Both the position numbers and the translations under genes were made by a program. From NCBI GenBank assembly GCA_032718475.1, contig JAUCBJ010005315.1, positions 1-26,730 of the forward strand: 26,730 nucleotides of DNA, given 5' to 3'. This document shows positions 21,101 through 26,730 of the stretch, one piece after another. Source of the stretch: Nemertoderma westbladi (taxonomy: Eukaryota > Xenacoelomorpha > Nemertodermatida > Nemertodermatidae). Positions within the stretch are counted from its first letter, which is position 1. Each line of letters starts with the position of its first letter. A model generated the notes under the pieces. That model did not search any database and had not been told where the DNA came from. It was given only the letters and a program-made list of their open reading frames with translations.

Positions 21101-24100
21101 ATAAAATCCTGAAGAACTTAATCGAGTTAGGGTTGGGAGGGGGGAAAAACGAGAGGTCAGATCTTTAGGGTGATCGAAAACTCGATTATGTTTACCCCGG
21201 TGATCTGGGCCCGTAACTATCTTTGTAGAAATCCTGAAGATGGACGGAATTTCGGTTAACACTATCGCTATAGACCCAGGGCGATGTAAGTGATTGATGC
21301 AGACTTGCATTAAAGTCTACCAGGAATGTTAAGAATGCATGCTGATCCACTCCATCAGTAGCTGCTTGTAGGTTGTGGTAGAAATTTTCCACCTCCTGTA
21401 CGGGGGCAACACTAGTTGGAGAGTAGCACACAATCAGGATCACCTTAGGAAACTTCTTAGCCAGTCTTCCAGAACATGAGAAATGGTAATGGATGATGCG
21501 GTTAGAGATTTGGTCTATTTTGTACAATGCTGCATGTGCAGTTGGATTCATCAAAATACCAATTCCACCATTGCCACTATCATCTGCTGATGCGAGGGCG
21601 AGTTGCCAACCGCCCCCGATGTCCTTAGTCAGAACCTCATCAGTCTGTCCTGTCCGCATTCGGTGCTCTTGAATACCCACTGCACTAAGAGAAAGCTTAT
21701 CTGCCATGGCAGTCAGTCTGCTGGCCTCCCTGGTGACCCAGGGTTTGGGCCAGAAAGGTTATCAGGAAAGGGACTCACAGAATTGTTGGCCGCTCTCTCT
21801 CTAGTAGGGGTTGAGACAGGCAGCCGGTCAGGAGATAACTGACGCCTGTGAGGCCGATTGTGTCCGGTAATTCCACTGGCCTCTAGTGGCCGGACCTCCG
21901 CATTGTTAATGTAATCCATAGTGGGGGTTGGGGGGTGCTTTTTGCCGAGTCAGCTCTCGGGGCAACTACCACACCCTGGTTTGACATTCCACAGTATGGG
22001 TGTCGCAGTGGAGTCAGATATGAGGCCTATCACTCATACCTACTCTGACGCACATGACCCACCATTGGCTGTGCAGCTCATCAGCTGGGCCATGCCCTGT
22101 ACCCCTGCTGCCAGGTGCAGGTCGTAGTGAAGTGCACTCAGAGTGGACATGAGAACACTCTACTCCTGACCAGCCATTGGTAGATCACCATCAGCCTGGC
22201 CAGGCCATATACCCCTGCAGCCAAGTATATGGGTCCTTAATCCAGGATCAAGGGCGTCCTTATACCAGAACGAAGGGGGTCCTAGTTACGGGACCAAATT
22301 TCCCTAGTAAGAGGGACTATGCAGCCACAGGTGGCACCTCCTTTATGCTGCATGGAGGTGGCAAGTTTTCTTGATCAATGACCTAGAATACCTGACCTGA
22401 CCTGGGCAGAGTTGCACTGAACAGAGTTCACTCTTACTTACGGAGGAAACAACCGCAAATGCATGGGACATGTCGCAAGAAATGCGAATGTTTTTTTAAT
22501 TTTCGAATAGTACGAAATGGCTTCATTAAGGGGGTGGTGGGGGGGGGGGGGGGGGGGGGGGGGGGGGTGGCGGTGGCGGTGGGTGTGGCAATGGTTCTAA
22601 TTTTAAAGCATTTTGTAATGCTTATTGCCCCAAAATACACAAATAAGTAGAATTAAACTGTAACATTCATTGTGGACTATATTGAAATTAAATTATTAAA
22701 AAAATTATTTTTTTATGCAACTTGGTGGCCGCAGCCCCGAATTCATATTTTTGACTTTTTCATATTTCTTCTCAACCTGTTTTGTGGAATCACAATGGTG
22801 GATTACATGAAAACATTCGAGTATCTCTTTCGCAATTCTCAAGGAAACTTATGAAAAATAATTGCTGGTGTTAATTAGGTTTTTAGGTACACAGTTACCA
22901 GGTCGGTCAGTCTGTAGTAGAAAGGGACCAAGTGGCAAGTACAACTAATTGGATGAAATACACGACTAATATTGATATATTATCAGGATTAGCAGGATTT
23001 ACCGTATGAGAAAATAAAGTAGAAAACAAGCAATACAGCAGTATCTCATGGCCCCACGTTTCACTTTCTCAATACATTCACGCCATTGGAAAAATTATTT
23101 TGGTTTCCTTGACAAAATTCAATTTTTCTAAATTTCTTCTAACCGTTTAGAAACTTTTCGCGGTGAACATTTTGAAAAAAAAACCTGCCAGGATATAATA
23201 TTTCGGCTCAACTATTCATTGATTTCTCTGTTTCAGGAAACAACGATAATTGTAACGCGATATACAGTAGCTACCTTGAGAACGGTTCCTAGGTAACGGT
23301 TCGCTGGTCGCCCTTGTCCCCCGGCAGTTCTATAAACCTGGCGTCTATAATCTCCTCCCCACCACTCCCCTCCCCCCTCGAACATCCCGGTTCTGGGTAC
23401 CGATACCAGCAGTGAGAGCAGCGGGTTCAGTGGATTTCACACCGCAGGGAGGTCAGCAACTAAAAAGGTTCGCTCACAAATATTTATTCATATTGATATA
23501 TTCCTTAAAACACTAGCTATACTTATATTCGAAACATGATTATTAATTAATTTGAAAATTGTTAAATTCTACCTGTACAATATATTCTTGGACCAGATTA
23601 CAAGATTACACAGACATATAATTCCGGTTAGGAAAACAAAATTGTAAGTTAGTCCATTTCATGGACTTAGTCCATTCAACATTTACTCCTAATTTTATCT
23701 GCAGTTCAGTTAAGGGTGTCCCAGATCCTTCCTAACAACAATACAGTTTCTATTCTCGTCACACTGCTGTACTTTTCACTTTCCCCCCCGCAGGATAAGA
23801 AGACACAATCATTAATCTCTGATAATGAGACCGATAAATCCGACGAGAGGTATAGAACTGTTATATTTCGGGAAACTAAATGCCAGACAGACTTCCCACC
23901 CGAGATTTCTTGCAGAAGCCTTCTAAATTACTCTCCTTTATATAAGGTTAGTTATTAGTGGGGTTAGTTAGATGTCGTATACAACATATTTATACTGTAT
24001 GAGCAAAGTCAACGTTTACTTATTGGTGTGTGGGGCGAGCCACGATTTTTATTTTGACATTCTAATAACTATTAAAGCTGTCGACTCGACAGCTTTAATA

Positions 24101-26730
24101 GGTATTAGAATGTCGAGTTAAAATTTTGTGGTCAACAATTCGCTTATATTATTACTTATTATTCTTTCGATTTACCATTTAATGTATTAAATCAAATAAA
24201 TAAATAAATAAATATAATAAAATAAATATAATTTGTTTATCTCACGTCCGGCGCGGATGCCCCACTCCGTGTAGACTAGGGATGAGGTTCCATCGGTTCA
24301 TACATTCTGGCTCACTGAGGTCTGTTTTCTAAGTCTATTCGGCACATAAACGAAGATCACTTAGCCTTGCATAACTATCAACAGTAGACACTAGGAAATA
24401 AACAGCAGAATAGGTCCCCAAATGGTAGTAGCGATAGCTTGTCTCTGTTAAAAACTGTGTCCGATTAAGAGTTTAATAAATATATTAGCCAATCTCCAGG
24501 CCGCTCCCCACGTAAATTATCTTTGATGGCGGCGGTATTCAGCAAGCGAAGTAAGAACGAAACGAAAGCAAAGGAGAAGCTAAAATCTAATTGTAGATCT
24601 CGATTATCGTTTGCTACAGAAATACTCTCGTAGCCCTTCTACAATGCGGTGCGCTGCTAAATATGGACGTTTAGCTTCAACTGGTGTTAGTTCGCCTCGG
24701 GACCTAGGCAGTCCAACCATTCGGGACGCAATTTGCGACAAATAAATTTGTATTCTACTTTCTTGCTCTTTTCACCGATTTGTAGCCGAACCAACTTTTT
24801 GGAGGTTTGAAATTATATGCATCTCCTACAAAACAAGTGAATTAGAGGGAACTTTTATTTCTAAATTTACTTTTCTGTGCCGTGTGATAGTTCTCCGACA
24901 GTGTTTCAGTTTTTATTTGAACCGCAGTATTAGGCCTACCTGTACAGTTAATTGGCCACACCACATAGGGTAGGTGTAAAAACGCGGACCCGGATTCATA
25001 TCCGGGAAGTAGTGTAAAACGCGGATTCAAATATATAATTATTGGTGAATGCAATGTTACTGGATCGGTGAAAGATAGTTAATAAAAGTTATGTATAAAT
25101 AAATTGGATTTAGTATAAATAGAATAATTGAGTAAAAATAATTGAGTATAATTAAATTATAAATAAATTATAAGTAACTACAACGTATGATTGATGATAA
25201 CATCATAATACCTAAATAATAATCATAATAATGTAAGAGCTTGGTTACTAGTTTTTGGCCACTCGTTTCAGCGTCTAGAGTAATTAGTCGATAACTGTAC
25301 ATATGAATTTCAATCCAATAAAAAAATACCTTCCTAACATAAATCTCTTAAACTAATTAAAGATTTTAGAATTATGAAATTTGCCATACACTCAATGATA
25401 GAAACACCAGTTGATGGGCTCAAGATGGCCTAGTAAGCCAATTACTATTAATTGAATGGAAGATAGGCCCAAAACGGCAGAGAAGTACATTATACTTGCA
25501 TTACATTACATTAAGTTTATTACTACCTCACTCTAACCCAGACAGTGAGAAAAATCAACTGTTAGTTTGTTACGTATTACCCCGCCAGCTGAATAGCTCT
25601 TCCCAGTGAATCCTATGGGAATATCTGTAAGGTTACTCGCTGCTATGTTAGGTGGGAGGCCAGCTGATTGAATTTTAATCACTGGGCCGTTCAAATGTTT
25701 TATAGGTTAATTAATAATGACATGTAGGAAGGGGCAGGTATTACTTTCTCTCAGACTGTAAGCAAAGATGCACACGTTCGTGTGGCGTCGCGCAGCACGG
25801 GAACTTAAGCAAGTTCGATTTGATATGGAGTAAAAAGTTCGAGAGGTATTTACCCGTAAATTTAAAAAATATTGGAACTTTTTCTCTAGTATGTCCATAC
25901 AAAATTTGGTTGAAAATGGTTAAAATCTTCAAAAGTTATTTACGAATGAATATTTCGTAGCAGATAACAGACAGACGGACGGACATGAAATTTGTCCTAT
26001 TTACTAATTATAATTGTGCACTAAGGCTCGCCCTGCCTGCGTGGCTCGTCCCACAATATTGGGGATTCAGCGTTTTACACCCCTTCCCGAATCCAGTAAC
26101 ATTTGGCAATTAACCTGAATCCGCGTTTTAAACCCCTTCCCCGGATCCAGTAACATTTGGCAATTAACCTGAATCCGTTTTAAACCCCTTCCCGGATCCA
26201 GTAACATTTGGCAATTAACCTGAATCCGCGTTTTACACCCCTTCCCCGATTCAGTAACATTTGGTAATTAACCTGAATCCGCGTTTTTACACCCTTCCCG
26301 GATCCAGTAACATTGGAATCCGCGTTTTACACCCCTTCCCGGATTCAGTAGTATATAGTAGTTCTTAATGTTATTTCGTAGTTTGTAATTGTCAGTGCCG
26401 GATCCGCAAATTACACCCTAAAAATGTAAAACCAGTCGACATCAATTAGGAACAATGTTAAATGATAGAATATGGATCCGGATCTGCGTTTTACTCTGAC
26501 CCGCACCACATATTCAATATATCCAAGCCGAATATCTGTAGTAGTTAGGAGATGCTGTAAGTTGAGCTGGTGATATTATTCCCATGTAACTTTATAATTG
26601 TTTTATTTCTAGGGTAAATTACGTCGTCATTCGGTCAAGGAAGGGTAAGACTGCGACTGCCTCTGATAGCGACAAAAGTCAAGGTCAGATTGTGGATACT
26701 GATAGCGGATACAGCGTCCGCAATCCTGTA
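15084..26730 (+). CDS. SECISBP2L: SECIS-binding protein 2 family gene, N-terminal part (multi-exon, runs off right edge)
   Basis: Proposed coding exons are 15084-15104, 15518-15666, 16574-16761, 23237-23292, 23794-23946 and 26613-26730 onward. Phases agree at every junction (0, 2, 1, 0, 0). SECIS-binding proteins bind the SECIS element in the 3' UTR of selenoprotein mRNAs and recruit the selenocysteine elongation factor so that UGA is read as selenocysteine. From memory, vertebrate SECISBP2 and SECISBP2L share an early LSA(D/E)V-PF(V/I)P motif. SECISBP2L also has QQTDFPSDI, a basic G-R-R-R-R stretch and DSDSGY; the window shows LSADVAPFVP, CQTDFPPEI, GKLRRHS and DTDSGYS in the same order. Only the poorly conserved amino-terminal region is here; the L7Ae RNA-binding domain lies beyond the window. 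Two lesions (stop at 23290-23292, frame change at 26643-26645) break the frame as given. SECISBP2 versus SECISBP2L cannot be settled; an invertebrate may have a single ancestral gene. Confidence 0.72.
15518..15666 (+). CDS. SECISBP2L: SECISBP2-like exon 2 (LSADVAPFVP motif)
   Basis: The acceptor is GGCTTTCGCAG ending at 15517 and the donor is CATAG before GTGGGC at 15667. The 149 bases encode GYQLSADVAPFVPAQFEQL, then RERYDIGVTSQPNV and a His/Tyr/Gln-rich tail (YTHQYPQYH), ending in phase 2. LSADV-PFVP is the signature of the extreme N-terminus of SECIS-binding proteins. The exon is visibly richer in GC than the flanking introns, and no stop interrupts the frame. Confidence 0.8.
15667..16573 (+). 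other. Intron 2
   Basis: 907 bases from GTGGGC to TTATATGTTACAG. AT-rich with no recognisable element; open frames within it lack coding character. Confidence 0.65.
16574..16761 (+). CDS. SECISBP2L: SECISBP2-like exon 3
   Basis: The acceptor is TTATATGTTACAG and the donor is GCAATG before GTAAGT, a near-perfect consensus. The 188 bases enter in phase 2 (AG+A gives Arg) and encode SDVAGSEYTNWNPVNGDLL, then HIYPAYFHPLQGG, PVQYNRPTPPVEPL and NQYSNCN, leaving in phase 1. The Tyr/Pro/Asn-rich low-complexity composition fits the disordered amino-terminal region of this family, but no short motif here is diagnostic alone. The phase fit to exon 2 is the main support for linking them. Confidence 0.8.
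17514..17537. repeat. C24 homopolymer
   Basis: An unbroken run of 24 C on the plus strand inside intron 3; the transcript would carry the C tract. Confidence 0.9.
17775..17929. repeat. Inverted repeat of about 23 bp arms
   Basis: CAAAAGTTATCGGTTAAAAT near 17775 pairs with AAAAATTCTAACCGATAACTTTT near 17906-17928 with one or two mismatches around an AT-rich 105-bp loop. It could be a small foldback or a degenerate MITE. Confidence 0.6.
18071..18084. repeat. G14 homopolymer
   Basis: Fourteen G on the plus strand, followed by a TATATAC/TATAGGG alternating tract to about 18130. Confidence 0.9.
19314..19330. repeat. G17 homopolymer
   Basis: Seventeen G on the plus strand, preceded by GGGGA and followed by TGGTGG. 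Confidence 0.9.
19799..19828. repeat. 30-bp direct repeat, left copy
   Basis: GTTGCACTGAACAGAATTCA, then CTCTTACTTA; 29 of 30 bases match 22411-22440. It marks the truncated 3' edge of the minus-strand LINE fragment. Confidence 0.9.
19829..20432 (-). pseudogene. RTE-like reverse transcriptase, N-terminal half
   Basis: From 20432 to about 20050 one frame reads LTGRKSQPTTKVKAESPADR, then WKAHFEKLLHND, TNRASGVDGVPPEVFK and PVPKMGNLTLFS. A frame change follows (ISLISIAAKLYNRILLNRIR is legible in the next frame), and 19913-19829 resumes with MEPILALRRIIEQLSKKKDR, then HLAVIFVDLSK. The catalytic YADD-type motif is missing because the element ends at the direct repeat. Confidence 0.82.
21192..21707 (-). 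pseudogene. RTE-like endonuclease domain
   Basis: About 170 residues starting near MADKLSLSAVGIQEHRM. The E of QEHR and the D and N of VDFN align with catalytic positions of the exonuclease-endonuclease-phosphatase fold. The C-terminal part degenerates after SLHQSLTSPWVY, and 21310-21032 continues in another frame with little resemblance, so the domain is incomplete. Confidence 0.75.
22411..22440. repeat. 30-bp direct repeat, right copy
   Basis: GTTGCACTGAACAGAGTTCA, then CTCTTACTTA; 29 of 30 bases match 19799-19828. It abuts the 5' leader of the LINE fragment (GACCTGACCTGGGCAGA). Confidence 0.9.
22441..23236 (+). other. Intron 3, last part
   Basis: No gene is supported. It contains the G29 run at 22539-22567 followed by TGGCGGTGGCGGTGGG, then AT-rich sequence up to the acceptor TTTCTCTGTTTCAG at 23236. 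Confidence 0.55.
22539..22567. repeat. G29 homopolymer in a G-rich tract
   Basis: Twenty-nine consecutive G on the plus strand within a G/T tract from about 22530 to 22588. It is the longest of five such runs in the window and strongly quadruplex-prone on the sense strand of the host transcript. Confidence 0.9.
23237..23292 (+). CDS. SECISBP2L: SECISBP2-like exon 4, ends in an in-frame TAG
   Basis: The acceptor GATTTCTCTGTTTCAG is strong. Entering in phase 1, the exon reads GNNDNCNAIYSSYLENGS and then TAG, after which GTAACG gives a plausible donor. Its 56 bases carry phase 1 to phase 0, exactly what exon 5 at 23794 needs, so the length supports a real exon. The last codon, however, is a stop; CAG or AAG there would give an ordinary exon end. 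An earlier donor (AACG before GTTCCT) leaves phase 1 and finds no good partner. This may also be a terminal exon of a short isoform. Confidence 0.5.
23293..23793 (+). other. Intron 4
   Basis: Opens with GTAACG and ends in the pyrimidine-rich acceptor TTTCCCCCCCGCAG at 23793. It includes a C-rich stretch at 23351-23380 and an open segment 23351-23467 (SSESSGFSGFHTAG then AAG before GTTCGC) that could be an alternative exon but does not fit the phases. Confidence 0.5.
23794..23946 (+). CDS. SECISBP2L: SECISBP2-like exon 5 (QTDFPPEI motif)
   Basis: The acceptor is ACTTTCCCCCCCGCAG and the donor is TATAAG before GTTAGT; 153 bases, phase 0 to phase 0, 51 residues. It encodes DKKTQSLISDNETDKSDER, then YRTVIFRETKCQTDFPPEI and SCRSLLNYSPLYK. 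From memory, vertebrate SECISBP2L has KIVLLVDASQQTDFPSDI followed by a short Ser-rich stretch, so QTDFP(P/S)(E/D)I is the best single identifier of the family here. The segment is acidic and probably disordered; its function within the protein is not known to me. Confidence 0.82.
24056..24114. repeat. 59-bp near-perfect hairpin
   Basis: Arms of 29 bases (24056-24084 and 24086-24114) pair with one mismatch around a single-base centre; the centre reads AGCTGTCGACTCGACAGCT. Weaker complementarity extends to about 24040 and 24132. It could be a very small foldback element or the tip of a larger one. Confidence 0.85.
24195..24232. repeat. AAAT-type microsatellite
   Basis: Repeats of AAAT interrupted to AATATAAT and AAATAAATATAAT. 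Confidence 0.8.
24526..24633 (+). other. Short ATG frame in GC-richer intron segment (35 codons)
   Basis: ATGGCGGCGGTATTC opens a 35-codon frame (MAAVFSKRSKNETKAKEKLK, then SNCRSRLSFATEILS) ending at TAG 24631. It includes a strong splice-donor word, GAAGTAAGA, after codon 8. It could be an alternative first exon within intron 5, but no partner exon in a matching phase was found. Confidence 0.2.
24970..25065 (-). repeat. Inverted relative of the 53-bp minisatellite
   Basis: In reverse complement this segment carries GATCCAGTAACATT, GAATCCGCGTTTTACAC and CTTCCCGGAT, the components of the array at 26064-26350, here about 1 kb upstream in opposite orientation. Confidence 0.75.
26064..26350 (+). 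repeat. 53-bp minisatellite, about 5-6 units
   Basis: The word ATCCAGTAACATT (or ATTCAG) recurs at 26091, 26145, 26196, 26249 and 26302, with a shortened last unit near 26343, giving spacings of 54, 51, 53, 53 and 41. Each unit continues GGCAATTAACCTGAATCCGC, then GTTTTA(A/C)ACCCCTTCCC. Units differ by small indels. Confidence 0.92.
26613..26730 (+). CDS. SECISBP2L: SECISBP2-like exon 6 (basic stretch and DTDSGYS), frame change inside; cut by window end
   Basis: The acceptor is TAATTGTTTTATTTCTAG. Entering in phase 0 from exon 5, it reads GKLRRHSVKEG and then meets TAA at 26646. The next frame is open to the window end and reads KTATASDSDKSQGQIVDTDSGYSVRNPV in pieces. From memory the vertebrate protein has a basic G-R-R-R-R run, a Ser/Glu stretch and DIDSDSGY in this order, so both halves look like one exon separated by a one-base difference at the GGG 26643-26645. 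A splice donor (GTAAGA at 26645) is an alternative reading that would leave the DTDSGYS part unexplained. Confidence 0.7.

Larger units (their letters stand above)
19829..22410 (-). mobile_element. 3'-truncated RTE-like non-LTR retrotransposon in intron 3
   Basis: On the minus strand: a GC-richer leader (22410 to about 21720), an endonuclease (21707-21192), a spacer, and the first half of a reverse transcriptase (about 20490-19829). It stops inside RT motif A at VIFVDLSK. Endonuclease marks are VGIQEHRM (catalytic Glu), GNGGIGILMN, VILIVCYSPT and LVDFNASL, where the usual Gly of GDFN is Val. RT marks are LTGRKSQPTTKVKAESPADR, GVDGVPPEVFK, LEPVPKMGNL, GISLISIAAKLYNRIL (shifted frame), NGFRKGRGTMEPILALRRI and DRHLAVIFVDLSK. 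It is broken by several frame changes. A 30-bp direct repeat flanks the fragment. Assignment to the RTE group is by remembered motif style only. It is antisense to the host gene. Confidence 0.85.
23947..26612 (+). other. Intron 5
   Basis: 2.67 kb from GTTAGT to the acceptor TTTTATTTCTAG. It holds a 59-bp hairpin (24056-24114), an AAAT microsatellite (about 24195-24232), a GC-richer stretch 24241-24740 with a short ATG-initiated frame at 24526, a minisatellite-related inverted segment (24970-25065), an old dispersed repeat ending in ACAGACAGACGGACGGACAT (about 25965-25986), and the 53-bp minisatellite at 26064-26350. Confidence 0.6.

Noticed and set aside
22434-22650. Poly-Gly or poly-Pro containing open frames on both strands
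   Set aside because: Products of the G29 homopolymer.
23351-23467. Possible exon with SSESSGFSGFHTAG ending AAG before GTTCGC
   Set aside because: The only usable acceptor (AG at 23408-23409) needs an incoming phase 2, which exon 4 does not offer at any GT; removing it makes the remaining phases agree.
26064-26350. CRISPR-like array
   Set aside because: Units are contiguous with no unique spacers, in an animal intron; this is a minisatellite.

Overview
This window looks like nuclear DNA of a bilaterian animal, most likely a marine invertebrate. It is AT-rich, has long introns and no bacterial-style gene packing. It is full of decayed non-LTR retrotransposons, terminal-inverted-repeat elements and minisatellites. 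The palindromic octamers TAGGCCTA and TACCGGTA recur far more than I would expect. I cannot name the phylum.

Layout. 1-2015: a large imperfect palindrome, its left arm cut by the window edge. 2865-2924: a 20-bp minisatellite. 3277-4198: a complete foldback transposon with 9-bp target duplications. 5575-8665: a decayed CR1/Jockey-type LINE on the minus strand, with endonuclease, linker and reverse transcriptase all recognisable. 9603-9848: a 21-bp minisatellite whose unit contains a perfect palindrome. 10143-10385: a small inverted-repeat element. 11757-13676: a complete non-autonomous hAT-like element with a perfect 8-bp target duplication; it carries a tRNA-like (SINE) segment and a nested MITE.

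The one host gene lies on the plus strand from about 15084 to beyond the right edge. I read it as the amino-terminal part of a SECIS-binding protein 2 family gene (SECISBP2/SECISBP2L-like). The evidence is LSADVAPFVP in one exon, QTDFPPEI in another, and a basic run followed by DTDSGYS in the last visible exon. Splice phases agree across six exons (15084-15104, 15518-15666, 16574-16761, 23237-23292, 23794-23946, 26613-end). The conserved L7Ae-type RNA-binding domain would lie beyond the window.

Two lesions stand out: an in-frame TAG that is the last codon of exon 4, directly before its splice donor, and a one-base frame change at a GGG in exon 6. Either these are assembly errors or alleles, or the copy is decaying, or something unusual happens at expression.

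The introns hold a 3'-truncated RTE-like LINE framed by a 30-bp direct repeat (19799-22440), five G or C homopolymers of 13-29 bases (one of them upstream of the gene), a 59-bp near-perfect hairpin (24056-24114) and a 53-bp minisatellite (26064-26350) with an inverted relative 1 kb upstream. No new enzymatic system is visible; the most informative signals are the damaged SECISBP2-like gene and the exactly delimited transposons.
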